From: Chitinivorax sp. B
GTDB lineage: Bacteria > Pseudomonadota > Gammaproteobacteria > Burkholderiales > SCOH01
NCBI RefSeq assembly: GCF_005503445.1
Contig: NZ_SCOH01000024.1
Span: 1-64,000, forward strand
DNA length: 64,000 bases
Reading direction: 5' to 3'
The position numbers and the translations under genes are program-made. Positions 18,801 to 27,752 of this stretch are shown piece by piece (position 1 is the stretch's first letter; each line of letters opens with the position of its first letter). The notes under the pieces are model-generated. The model saw nothing but the letters and a program-made list of their open reading frames with translations, searched no databases and was not told where the DNA came from.

Positions 18801-21800
18801 CCGTTCGAACAGGTGGTGGCGGATGGCCGGGCACGTGGCGACACAGTGCCCAGCAACCTGATGTTCAGCCTGCAGACGGTATCGGAACAGGACCTGGCGC
18901 TGCCGGGCCTGCGCACCCGGCTGCTGCGTTACCGCCCGCAGCAAGCCAAGTTCGACCTGTGTCTGACGGTGGAACAACGCGGTCAACACTGGCAAGGCCT
19001 GTTCGACTACCGGCAGGCGGCACTGAGCGCGGCGCAGGTAGCGACCTTGGCCGCCGGCTACCAGACCTTGCTGCGCCAGGCGTTGGCCGACCCACAGCGT
19101 GTACTGGGCGAGTTCGCCCTGGCCGAGCCGAGCGCACCGGCCGCGCTGGCGCGCCCCACACCCTGGCAGCCGGTGCTGGCCCAGATCGCCGCGCAAGTGG
19201 CCGCCACGCCGCAGGCGGTGGCGCTGGTCCAGGGCGACCAGTCACTGGACTACGCCACCCTGTGGGCACGAGTGGGCGCCACCGCCGAGCAACTGCGGCA
19301 GCATGGCCTGGGTGCCGGGCAGCAGATCGGCCTGCAACTGCCGGCCAGCCCGGCACTGGTGATCGCGCTGCTGGCCAGCCTGGCAGTCGGGGCCGCCTAT
19401 GTCCCGCTGGACCCGCAACTGCCGCTGGCCCGGCGACAGACCCTGATCGAAGAAGCGCAACTGTCGGCGCTGTTCCTGACCGCGGAGCCGACCGACGCCA
19501 CCGTCACAGAGACTGCCACGTCCACCATCCCCTTATTGACCGTCTCGCCCCATCGGCTGGCTGACTGGCAACCCACGCCGGTCGAACCGACCGACGCGGC
19601 CTACCTGATCTTCACCTCCGGCTCCACCGGACGGCCGAAAGCCGCGCGGGTGCATCACGGCGGCCTGACCGGCCTGTTGCAGTGGTACCGGCAGACCTGC
19701 CTGACCGACGCGGCCCGGGTGTTGGTGATCAGCAACCCCAGCTTCGACCTGACCCAGAAGAACCTGCTCGGTCCGCTGACCTGCGGTGGCCAGATCGGCT
19801 TCCCGAGCAGCGCCCGCTTCGACCCGCAAGCGATCCTGCAGGCGCTCCAGGTACAACAGGCGCAACTGGTCAACTGCACCCCGACCGCCTTCCACAGCCT
19901 GCTGCTGGACAGCGAACCCGACCACTACCGGGCATTGGCCAGCCTGCGGCAAGTGGTCCTGGGCGGCGAACCGATCCAGCTGGAGCCGTTACGGCACTGG
20001 CAGCAGGTCAGCGGCAGTCCGGCGCGTATCCTCAACAGCTATGGCCCCACCGAATGCGCCGACGTGGTCGCCTACCACTGGCTGGCGGCCGACCTGCAAC
20101 AACAGACAAGCCCGGTGCCCTTGGGCCATGCTGTGGCTGGTTGCTGGCTGCAAGTGGTCGACCAGGACGGTCAGCCGCTGCCGGAGGGGGTGGTCGGTGA
20201 ACTGCAGATCGACGGCGACTGCGTCGGACTGGGCTACTTCCAGCGCCCGGACCTGACCGTGCAGGCCTTCCTGAGCGGCGGCCTTGGCCATACCGGGCAA
20301 CGCTACCGCACCGGTGACCTGGTGTACTGCCAGGACGGCTGCTACCACTACCTGGGCCGTCGCGACCAACAGATCAAACTGAACGGCTACCGCATCGAAC
20401 TGGGGGAGATCGAAGCCGCCCTGCTGGCGGTGCCGGCGATCGCCCAGGCAGCGGTGGCCTTGCGTCAGGACGACCACGGCCACCCGATCCTGGTCGGCTT
20501 CTACCAGAGCCGGGATGGCCAGGCGCAAGCGGAAGCCAGCTTGCGGCAGACCCTGGCGCAGACCCTGGCCAGCTACCAGCTGCCGGCCCGTTACCTGTGG
20601 CTGCCTGAGCTGCCGCTGACCCGCAGCGGCAAGGTGGACCGTAACGCCTTGCCGCAGCACCTGCCGGCCCGGCAGGAGGGGACCGCGCAGCAGGACGACT
20701 GGACCGCATCGGAACGGCAACTGGCGGGCCTGTGGCAAACCTTGCTGGGGCAGGCGCCACGGCAGCGGACGGACGACTTCTTTGCCCTGGGTGGGCATTC
20801 GCTGCTGGCGTTGGAACTGGTACGGCGCGTCCGGCAGGAGCTGGGCTTGGCGCTGAGCGTGGAAGCCATCTTCCGCCATGGCCAGCTGGCCGACATGGCC
20901 CAGCAACTGCAAGCCACTGCGGCCGAGGCCCCGATCCCGGCCCTGGCTGGCGGCTCGCCGCAGCCCGCCACCCCTGGCCAGCAACGGCTGTGGTTATTGG
21001 ACCGGTTAGGCGCCGGCAGTGCCTACCATGTGGCGGCAGGCATCGAACTGCATGGTCCGTTGCAACGCGAGGCGTGGCAACAAGCCGTACTTGCCACCTT
21101 GCAACGTCATCCCGCCTTGCGGACCCGCCTGCAGGAGCACGCCGGGCAACTGCAGCAACACTGGGACCTACCGGCCCCAGACTGCGCTCTGCAGTCTGCC
21201 CCCGCCAGCGACAGCCAGGCCTTGTTGCAGGCCTTTGCCGATCGACCGTTCGATCTGGCGCAGGATGCCCCGTGCCGCAGTCAATTGATCTGTCACGGTC
21301 CTGAGCATCACACCTTCCTGCTGTGTCTGCACCATAGCGCCATCGACGAATGGGCGATGGCGCAGTTGCTGGACGAACTGACCGCGACCTATCAGCACCT
21401 GCTGCAGACCGGTCAATTGCCCTCATTGCCGGCGGTGACGCTGACGGTGGCGGACTGGGCCGTCTGGCAAGCCGGGCAGCCGGCCCAGCAACAGGCTGGT
21501 CGCGACTACTGGCAGCAGCAACTGACCCCGGCGGTATCCCCGCTGCGCTTTGGCGCGGCTGCCAGTGACGACGATCGGGCTGGCCAGCTGATCCTCAATT
21601 TGCCGGACAGTCTGCACAGCGTCTTGCAACAACGCGCCGCGTCGAGCGGTGTGACGCCGTATCATTGGTTGCTGGCGGTGTACAAGCTGTTGCTGAGCAA
21701 GTATGCGGGGCAACGTGACCTGTGCGTGTTGGTACCGGTCGCCAACCGCAGCCACCCGGACACCCAGCCACTGGTGGGTTTCCTGACCAACACCGTGGTC

Positions 21801-24800
21801 AGCCGCAGTGTGCTGGACCCAGCGCAATCGCTGCTGGCCTTGGTGCAGCAGGAAGCGGCGGCGACGCGGGCGATGCTGCCGCACCAGGGTATCCCGTTCG
21901 AACAGGTGGTGGCGGATGGCCGGGCACGTGGCGACACAGTGCCCAGCAACCTGATGTTCAGCCTGCAGACGGTATCGGAACAGGACCTGGCGCTGCCGGG
22001 CCTGCGCACCCGGCTGCTGCGTTACCGCCCGCAGCAAGCCAAGTTCGACCTGTGTCTGACGGTGGAACAACGCGGTCAACACTGGCAAGGCCTGTTCGAC
22101 TACCGGCAGGCGGCACTGAGCGCGGCGCAGGTAGCGACCTTGGCCGCCGGCTACCAGACCTTGCTGCGCCAGGCGTTGGCCGACCCACAGCGTGTACTGG
22201 GCGAGTTCGCCCTGGCCGAGCCGAGCGCACCGGCCGCGCTGGCGCGCCCCACACCCTGGCAGCCGGTGCTGGCCCAGATCGCCGCGCAAGTGGCCGCCAC
22301 GCCGCAGGCGGTGGCGCTGGTCCAGGGCGACCAGTCACTGGACTACGCCACCCTGTGGGCACGAGTGGGCGCCACCGCCGAGCAACTGCGGCAGCATGGC
22401 CTGGGTGCCGGGCAGCAGATCGGCCTGCAACTGCCGGCCAGCCCGGCACTGGTGATCGCGCTGCTGGCCAGCCTGGCAGTCGGGGCCGCCTATGTCCCGC
22501 TGGACCCGCAACTGCCGCTGGCCCGGCGACAGACCCTGATCGAAGAAGCGCAACTGTCGGCGCTGTTCCTGACCGCGGAGCCGACCGACGCCACCGTCAC
22601 AGAGACTGCCACGTCCACCATCCCCTTATTGACCGTCTCGCCCCATCGGCTGGCTGACTGGCAACCCACGCCGGTCGAACCGACCGACGCGGCCTACCTG
22701 ATCTTCACCTCCGGCTCCACCGGACGGCCGAAAGCCGCGCGGGTGCATCACGGCGGCCTGACCGGCCTGTTGCAGTGGTACCGGCAGACCTGCCTGACCG
22801 ACGCGGCCCGGGTGTTGGTGATCAGCAACCCCAGCTTCGACCTGACCCAGAAGAACCTGCTCGGTCCGCTGACCTGCGGTGGCCAGATCGGCTTCCCGAG
22901 CAGCGCCCGCTTCGACCCGCAAGCGATCCTGCAGGCGCTCCAGGTACAACAGGCGCAACTGGTCAACTGCACCCCGACCGCCTTCCACAGCCTGCTGCTG
23001 GACAGCGAACCCGACCACTACCGGGCATTGGCCAGCCTGCGGCAAGTGGTCCTGGGCGGCGAACCGATCCAGCTGGAGCCGTTACGGCACTGGCAGCAGG
23101 TCAGCGGCAGTCCGGCGCGTATCCTCAACAGCTATGGCCCCACCGAATGCGCCGACGTGGTCGCCTACCACTGGCTGGCGGCCGACCTGCAACAACAGAC
23201 AAGCCCGGTGCCCTTGGGCCATGCTGTGGCTGGTTGCTGGCTGCAAGTGGTCGACCAGGACGGTCAGCCGCTGCCGGAGGGGGTGGTCGGTGAACTGCAG
23301 ATCGACGGCGACTGCGTCGGACTGGGCTACTTCCAGCGCCCGGACCTGACCGTGCAGGCCTTCCTGAGCGGCGGCCTTGGCCATACCGGGCAACGCTACC
23401 GCACCGGTGACCTGGTGTACTGCCAGGACGGCTGCTACCACTACCTGGGCCGTCGCGACCAACAGATCAAACTGAACGGCTACCGCATCGAACTGGGGGA
23501 GATCGAAGCCGCCCTGCTGGCGGTGCCGGCGATCGCCCAGGCAGCGGTGGCCTTGCGTCAGGACGACCACGGCCACCCGATCCTGGTCGGCTTCTACCAG
23601 AGCCGGGATGGCCAGGCGCAAGCGGAAGCCAGCTTGCGGCAGACCCTGGCGCAGACCCTGGCCAGCTACCAGCTGCCGGCCCGTTACCTGTGGCTGCCTG
23701 AGCTGCCGCTGACCCGCAGCGGCAAGGTGGACCGTAACGCCTTGCCGCAGCACCTGCCGGCCCGGCAGGAGGGGACCGCGCAGCAGGACGACTGGACCGC
23801 ATCGGAACGGCAACTGGCGGGCCTGTGGCAAACCTTGCTGGGGCAGGCGCCACGGCAGCGGACGGACGACTTCTTTGCCCTGGGTGGGCATTCGCTGCTG
23901 GCATTGGAACTGGTACGGCGCGTCCGGCAGGAGCTGGGCTTGGCGCTGGATATCGATATTGTGTTCCGTCATGCCACGTTGGGTGGCATGGCCTCACATC
24001 TTTCTCAAGATGGGATGATGGCGGCATTGCCTACCTTGTCAGTAGCACATTGCGTGCCATTGACGGCCATGCAGCGACGCTTGTGGTTCCTGTTCCGCTT
24101 GGAAGGGCCGAACGCAAATTACAACATGGCCGCGGCGTACCGACTGGAAGGCAGGCTGGATATCGGTGCTTTGGCGGCCGGCTTGCGTGATCTACTGGCG
24201 CGCCATTGGATTTTGCGTAGCCAGCTGGATTGTCATCACGACATGCCCACATTGCAAGTGATGCCGTACGAAATCGTTCTGATCGAACGGCACTGGGTGG
24301 AGCCTGCAGTCGTTGAGTCGCAAATGGCCGCTTTTTTGAGCAGACCGTTTGATCTGGTACACGAGCCGCTGTCACGCTTTGGTATTTGGTCGGTCAGTGC
24401 GGAAGAGCACTACCTGCTGGCCAATATCCACCATATCGCTTGCGACGGTATGTCATTGATCACGTTGTTTGGCGAATTGAGCGAAGCTTATCGTCGTCGT
24501 CGGGACGGCGAACCCCCGTTCATTGATCGCGCGCCGGTGCAGTTTGCCGAATTGGCGCAATACCAGGCCGATGAACAGCAGCGGGAAGATTATCGTCGTC
24601 AGTTGGCCGAGCTGGCCGAGATGTTACGTGACGCACCACCGGAATCCGGCTTACCCGTTGATCGAGACCGGTCGCCGAGCAGTCATTACCAGACATCGCG
24701 ACATCACTTCCAACTGGACTCAGCGACACGTCGCCATGTCCAGCAACTGGCGGCAGAACAAGCAACGACGCCGTTCTGCGTGCTGCTGGCCAGTTGGTTC

Positions 24801-27296
24801 CTGCTATTGGCTACCTATCGGCGACAGCATGATCTGGTCGTCGGTGTACCGATTGTGTGTCGCGATGTGCCAGGTAGTGAGGATGTGATCGGGCCATTGC
24901 TGAATACGCTGGCAATCAGGGTGGATAGCGCGGAGGCCACGGATTTTGTCGAATTACTGCGTCGGACGACTCAGGCCTTCCGCTTTGCACGGGATCGACG
25001 GTCGGTGGCCTTTGACGATGTGGTGGATGCAGTCAATCCACCGCGGCGGCTCGGCTTGTCCCCGTTGTTTCAGGTTCAATTTGTACTGGACCCTGTTTCA
25101 CAGGCAGGGTTGGCATTGGATGGCGTCAGTGTGACCGCCATGCCATTGGGCGATGGCAGTGCGAAGTATGACTTGAATGTCCATTTGTTCGATGACGGCA
25201 ATACGATTGAGATCAATCTCGATTACCGCAGCGCGCTGTATCTGCCAGACACCATCCAGGCCCTGGGCGCCAGTTGGGCAGCGTTATTGCAAATGGTGGC
25301 CAGCAATCCGGCCAAGCCGCTGGCTGGTTTGTGCTTGCTGTCGGCGGCTCAACTGGATGAATTGAATCTTGTTCAGTCCCGGCCGGACACAACCTTACTG
25401 GCAGATGATCTGGTACACCACCTGTTTGAACAGCAGGCCGGCCACTCGCCTGATCAGGTGGCCTTGCTGAGCGAGAGCGGGCAATTGAGTTATGGCGAGC
25501 TGAATCAGCAAGCCAATCAATTTGCGCATAAATTGATTGCTGCTGGTGTACAGCCAGGTGACATCGTGGGGGTGTTCCAGTCACGTGGTTTTGCGCGGAT
25601 TGTGTCCTTGTTCGGTATTTTGAAAGCCGGGGCTACCTACTTGCCGATCGACCCGGAATGGCCGTCAGCACGCCGTCAATTGGTGCTCGGTCAGGCGGCG
25701 TGTCGTGCAGTGGTGGTGGAAGCCACCTTGCGAAGCGAGATCGATGCGCTTGGGTTGCCAGCGGTTTTACCGTATGGCAACGACGATACGCATTTCGATA
25801 TCACCGCGCCTCAGGTGCCAGTAACGGCAGAGCATCCGTGCTACCTGATGTTTACCTCCGGCTCGACGGGTGTTCCCAAGGGGGTTCTGATTCGGCACGG
25901 TGGCGTAGCCCATGATCTGCAGTTCCTGATCCGCAAGCTGGGGTTACGTCATGGCCACAGGGTCCTGCAATTGACTGCTTTCAGTTTCGACCCATCCGTG
26001 CGTGATCTGTTTGCCGCGCTGGGGGCTGGGGCGAGTGCTGTGGTGGTCGACGATACGGTCGCCAAGCACCCGGCGCGCATCATTAACACCATAGTGGGAC
26101 AGCGCGTCAGCCATGTGCTGTCGATGGTGCCGACCTTGCTGCGGGCGTTGTTGGCAGAGCAGGGGAGATTGGTGACAGACGGACATGCCTTGCAAGCGCT
26201 GATGTTGAACGGCGAGCGGTTGCGTGGCGACGATTGTCGTCGCGCCCGCCAGCTGTTTGGCCCAGCTCTGACGCTGATCAACCAGTATGGCCCGACCGAA
26301 GCCACCATGACCAGTGCGACACACGTTGTCGCAGAACAGGATCTGGATACCCTGACGGTGCCACTGGGTGTACCCAACGCCAATACCACGCTGTTCGTGG
26401 TGGATGCGCATGGGCAACCGTTACCGCAAGGGGCCATTGGCGAAATCTGGATAGCGGGGCCTGGTCTGGCTGCTGGGTATACCAATCAACCTGAGCAAAC
26501 CGCGGCCAACTTTGTGACGACCCAATGGGATCAGCTGGGCTGCCCTTTGCCTTGCTATCGAACTGGTGATTTGGGGCGTTGGCGCGGTGACGGTGTGTTG
26601 ACTTTTCATGGTCGGATCGACTTCCAGATCAAGTTGCGTGGTAACCGGATCGAACTGGGTGAGATCGACGCTGCCATTGGTCAACTACCGGGCGTGGCTC
26701 ATTGCGCCACGACGATCCATGAAGTGGAAGGGCAGACGCCACTATTGGTAGCGTTCATGACCAGCAGCAACGGGATGACCCTCGATTCCGTGGCATTGAA
26801 ACAAGCCCTGTCGCAGTACTTACCGTCCCACATGGTCCCGGTACATTTCTTCACGCTGCCCGCTTTGCCGTTGACTGCCAGTGGCAAGGTTGACCGCAAG
26901 CGCTTGCCAGATGCCACGCCCTATCTTCAGCAACGGCAACCGGTGGAAGGCATCGTGCCGAAAAACAAGCTGGAACAAGAAATCGCATCTGTCTGGATGG
27001 CATTGTTGAGTCTGTCCGCATTGCCAAACCGAGAAGCCAATTTCTTTGAGCTGGGCGCCAATTCATTGCTGATGGTACAAGCGCGGGACCGGCTGGTCGA
27101 ACGTCTGAATCTGCAGCTGGATGTTGTGGATTTGTTTCAGCACCCGAGTATTGCCGCGCTTGGGAAACATCTTCAACAACAGAATCAACCTGAAGAAAGC
27201 GCGTCAACCACGGTTCAAAGTGAATCAGCAGTACACGCTGCACGCCGCAAGCAGGCGCTGACCGCGCGACGACCTGGCCGGCCTGGGCTGCAATAA
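15825..27296 (+). CDS. lipo-NRPS: FAAL-ACP-C-A-PCP-C-A-PCP-C-A-PCP
   Basis: A 3823-residue megasynthase. FAAL, residues 1-580 (YSSGSTGDPKG near 173, FHDMGLIG, YGLAEATLF), activates a fatty acid. ACP: GLDSL, Ser621. C1: HHTAIDG 805-811. A1: YLIFTSGSTG near 1260. PCP1: Ser1659. C2: HHSAIDE 1836-1842, where the usual Gly is Glu. A2: near 2291. PCP2: Ser2690. C3: HHIACDG 2869-2875. A3: YLMFTSGSTG near 3340. PCP3: LGANSL, Ser3747. A basic tail ends the protein; no TE, reductase or epimerase domain is present. Reading A-domain pockets against GrsA by eye gives DLKNVGSDV for A1 and A2 and DPRSMNQMT for A3; I cannot assign substrates. The product is an acyl tripeptide with residues 1 and 2 alike. ATG 15825 has a weak ribosome site; ATG 15831 and 15834 are alternatives. 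Confidence 0.95.
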   Translation: MTMMQLPGNAKNYYDVIRHWADVRPDQLAFNFMQNGEETTATLTFGQLDQEARAVAGMLQTRGLSGQAVLLQYRPGLDFIVAFFGCLYAGAIAVSAYPPTGNRSKSDRLQKLVASCGAQTILTNAATLPDLLREAEASDRDPLPMICTDQLSTVEALLWRNPAATTGTIAFLQYSSGSTGDPKGVIISHGNILQNQQLIREGMGNGPHTVFASWLPLFHDMGLIGNVMQPLFLGVPCHLMPPMAFLQKPLRWLKVISEQGVTCTGGPNFAYDLCVDKVAEADRAGLDLSSWSVVYNGAEPIRAATQRRFLETYAPHGVRESAIYPCYGLAEATLFVTGPVPGSISPMIEVDADALESGVLAPLLASTAQRTRSLVSCGKPWGDQQVRIVHPETRKLCAAGEIGEIWLQGESVSRGYWMRPDADAAVFQICADLPDAGLFCRTGDLGTLLDGELYVTGRLKELLIVRGRNHYPQDIEATVQQAWSGFVSGGGAAFLHEGGQGEQLVVVQEVGRTALRQYDHEAVLQQVRERVAAVHGLTLSRLIAIKPATLAKTSSGKIRRGFMKSAWLSGGLSLVEGQSNALDAAHQTSDQGLVALALQDIAIPLPRLDPNASLLQAGLDSLQLIELQGSLGRRLGSLPPIEWLFSEQSLAELEAALINLPRDSVASAVTSLATTDASVSFTPATSGQRRLWLLDQQGAGSAYNIAAGIAWQGKLNLQAWCQALNACLARHPALRTLLIEQNGELSQQLADAQPMVDLIPVPEQPPEDWLAAFANRPFDLAHDLPIRVCMTQADAETHYFFISVHHTAIDGWGFSVLLKELRSAYDSFCQGTIPTWPVNSTTMADVARRQHSAQHDTALAFWRERLTSPPVPIRFNGAGEVAGAAFAGGDLLFDLPIELCNQLSACAASSGVTPYHWLLAVYKLLLSKYAGQRDLCVLVPVANRSHPDTQPLVGFLTNTVVSRSVLDPAQSLLALVQQEAAATRAMLPHQGIPFEQVVADGRARGDTVPSNLMFSLQTVSEQDLALPGLRTRLLRYRPQQAKFDLCLTVEQRGQHWQGLFDYRQAALSAAQVATLAAGYQTLLRQALADPQRVLGEFALAEPSAPAALARPTPWQPVLAQIAAQVAATPQAVALVQGDQSLDYATLWARVGATAEQLRQHGLGAGQQIGLQLPASPALVIALLASLAVGAAYVPLDPQLPLARRQTLIEEAQLSALFLTAEPTDATVTETATSTIPLLTVSPHRLADWQPTPVEPTDAAYLIFTSGSTGRPKAARVHHGGLTGLLQWYRQTCLTDAARVLVISNPSFDLTQKNLLGPLTCGGQIGFPSSARFDPQAILQALQVQQAQLVNCTPTAFHSLLLDSEPDHYRALASLRQVVLGGEPIQLEPLRHWQQVSGSPARILNSYGPTECADVVAYHWLAADLQQQTSPVPLGHAVAGCWLQVVDQDGQPLPEGVVGELQIDGDCVGLGYFQRPDLTVQAFLSGGLGHTGQRYRTGDLVYCQDGCYHYLGRRDQQIKLNGYRIELGEIEAALLAVPAIAQAAVALRQDDHGHPILVGFYQSRDGQAQAEASLRQTLAQTLASYQLPARYLWLPELPLTRSGKVDRNALPQHLPARQEGTAQQDDWTASERQLAGLWQTLLGQAPRQRTDDFFALGGHSLLALELVRRVRQELGLALSVEAIFRHGQLADMAQQLQATAAEAPIPALAGGSPQPATPGQQRLWLLDRLGAGSAYHVAAGIELHGPLQREAWQQAVLATLQRHPALRTRLQEHAGQLQQHWDLPAPDCALQSAPASDSQALLQAFADRPFDLAQDAPCRSQLICHGPEHHTFLLCLHHSAIDEWAMAQLLDELTATYQHLLQTGQLPSLPAVTLTVADWAVWQAGQPAQQQAGRDYWQQQLTPAVSPLRFGAAASDDDRAGQLILNLPDSLHSVLQQRAASSGVTPYHWLLAVYKLLLSKYAGQRDLCVLVPVANRSHPDTQPLVGFLTNTVVSRSVLDPAQSLLALVQQEAAATRAMLPHQGIPFEQVVADGRARGDTVPSNLMFSLQTVSEQDLALPGLRTRLLRYRPQQAKFDLCLTVEQRGQHWQGLFDYRQAALSAAQVATLAAGYQTLLRQALADPQRVLGEFALAEPSAPAALARPTPWQPVLAQIAAQVAATPQAVALVQGDQSLDYATLWARVGATAEQLRQHGLGAGQQIGLQLPASPALVIALLASLAVGAAYVPLDPQLPLARRQTLIEEAQLSALFLTAEPTDATVTETATSTIPLLTVSPHRLADWQPTPVEPTDAAYLIFTSGSTGRPKAARVHHGGLTGLLQWYRQTCLTDAARVLVISNPSFDLTQKNLLGPLTCGGQIGFPSSARFDPQAILQALQVQQAQLVNCTPTAFHSLLLDSEPDHYRALASLRQVVLGGEPIQLEPLRHWQQVSGSPARILNSYGPTECADVVAYHWLAADLQQQTSPVPLGHAVAGCWLQVVDQDGQPLPEGVVGELQIDGDCVGLGYFQRPDLTVQAFLSGGLGHTGQRYRTGDLVYCQDGCYHYLGRRDQQIKLNGYRIELGEIEAALLAVPAIAQAAVALRQDDHGHPILVGFYQSRDGQAQAEASLRQTLAQTLASYQLPARYLWLPELPLTRSGKVDRNALPQHLPARQEGTAQQDDWTASERQLAGLWQTLLGQAPRQRTDDFFALGGHSLLALELVRRVRQELGLALDIDIVFRHATLGGMASHLSQDGMMAALPTLSVAHCVPLTAMQRRLWFLFRLEGPNANYNMAAAYRLEGRLDIGALAAGLRDLLARHWILRSQLDCHHDMPTLQVMPYEIVLIERHWVEPAVVESQMAAFLSRPFDLVHEPLSRFGIWSVSAEEHYLLANIHHIACDGMSLITLFGELSEAYRRRRDGEPPFIDRAPVQFAELAQYQADEQQREDYRRQLAELAEMLRDAPPESGLPVDRDRSPSSHYQTSRHHFQLDSATRRHVQQLAAEQATTPFCVLLASWFLLLATYRRQHDLVVGVPIVCRDVPGSEDVIGPLLNTLAIRVDSAEATDFVELLRRTTQAFRFARDRRSVAFDDVVDAVNPPRRLGLSPLFQVQFVLDPVSQAGLALDGVSVTAMPLGDGSAKYDLNVHLFDDGNTIEINLDYRSALYLPDTIQALGASWAALLQMVASNPAKPLAGLCLLSAAQLDELNLVQSRPDTTLLADDLVHHLFEQQAGHSPDQVALLSESGQLSYGELNQQANQFAHKLIAAGVQPGDIVGVFQSRGFARIVSLFGILKAGATYLPIDPEWPSARRQLVLGQAACRAVVVEATLRSEIDALGLPAVLPYGNDDTHFDITAPQVPVTAEHPCYLMFTSGSTGVPKGVLIRHGGVAHDLQFLIRKLGLRHGHRVLQLTAFSFDPSVRDLFAALGAGASAVVVDDTVAKHPARIINTIVGQRVSHVLSMVPTLLRALLAEQGRLVTDGHALQALMLNGERLRGDDCRRARQLFGPALTLINQYGPTEATMTSATHVVAEQDLDTLTVPLGVPNANTTLFVVDAHGQPLPQGAIGEIWIAGPGLAAGYTNQPEQTAANFVTTQWDQLGCPLPCYRTGDLGRWRGDGVLTFHGRIDFQIKLRGNRIELGEIDAAIGQLPGVAHCATTIHEVEGQTPLLVAFMTSSNGMTLDSVALKQALSQYLPSHMVPVHFFTLPALPLTASGKVDRKRLPDATPYLQQRQPVEGIVPKNKLEQEIASVWMALLSLSALPNREANFFELGANSLLMVQARDRLVERLNLQLDVVDLFQHPSIAALGKHLQQQNQPEESASTTVQSESAVHAARRKQALTARRPGRPGLQ
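18541..20855 (+). repeat. long direct repeat in the NRPS gene, copy 1 (end of C1, A1, PCP1)
   Basis: 2315 bases repeated at 21634-23948 (offset 3093 bases, i.e. 1031 codons). I see a single mismatch, at 20810 against 23903. It covers the second half of the C domain, the whole A domain and most of the PCP, past its Ser. The start is sharp (18540 and 21633 differ) and so is the end, just after LGLAL in the PCP. Confidence 0.93.
21634..23948 (+). repeat. long direct repeat in the NRPS gene, copy 2 (end of C2, A2, PCP2)
   Basis: Second copy of the 2315-base repeat. The 778 bases between the copies (20856-21633) hold the end of PCP1 and the first half of C2 and are not repeated. The whole block 18541-23948 is visibly richer in G and C than the NRPS sequence on either side. 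Confidence 0.93.
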
Positions 27297-27311
27297 ACAA
27301 GGAGCTTTGCA

Positions 27312-27752
27312 ATGGATACCCAAGATAAACATCACGAATCCAGTCGATTGGAAACTGGCATCGCAGTCTTGAAGGAGATGGAACTGGACCTTGGCAATCC
27401 GCACGGCTTATTGCATGGGATGCGTGTCAATGCACCAGCCTTCAAGCAACGGACTATTGAAATGTTTGGGGAGTTTTATGGAGGAGAACAAGCCATCGAC
27501 CTCAAGACAAAACTGTTGTTGGCAACGGCATTGGCTGCCACCCAGCCGTCAGAAGAAGGTGGGCTGGAGTTCCATGTGGCAGCGGCCATCAAAGCGGGTT
27601 GGTCGAAGCTGGAAGTGGTAAATGTGATTGAATTGACTGCATTTTTCGTGGGTTGGCAGAAGGCCATCAAAGCGATGCAGGTGGCCATTCAGACTTTTGA
27701 CAAAATTGATCAATTAGCACCACAAGGTCAGGAGATATCGCATGCCGGCTGA
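27312..27752 (+). CDS. carboxymuconolactone decarboxylase-like (AhpD-fold) protein without the Cys pair
   Basis: A 146-residue all-helical protein starting 11 bases or less after GGAG. The core, from LKTKLLLATALAA (about 58) through EFHVAAAIKAGWSKLEVVNV to FFVGWQKAIKAM, is that of the CMD/AhpD family. The CxxC motif that gives AhpD its peroxidase activity is absent: the equivalent stretch reads EEGGLEFH, with only the His kept. It is therefore not an alkyl hydroperoxide reductase. It may act as a decarboxylase or isomerase on the product, or bind an intermediate. It follows the NRPS by 15 bases and overlaps the next gene, so it belongs to the cluster. Function unknown. Confidence 0.7.
   Translation: MDTQDKHHESSRLETGIAVLKEMELDLGNPHGLLHGMRVNAPAFKQRTIEMFGEFYGGEQAIDLKTKLLLATALAATQPSEEGGLEFHVAAAIKAGWSKLEVVNVIELTAFFVGWQKAIKAMQVAIQTFDKIDQLAPQGQEISHAG

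Noticed and set aside
18531-19196. Long open frames opposite and out of phase with the NRPS gene in the high-GC block
   Set aside because: They occur in both repeat copies and reflect GC-rich codon usage of the NRPS frame; no ribosome sites and low-complexity Arg/Pro/Gly/Ala products.
18541-23948. The repeat as a simple assembly error
   Set aside because: Cannot be excluded from sequence alone, but the two copies have different flanks, one mismatch and keep the frame, which favours a real duplication.
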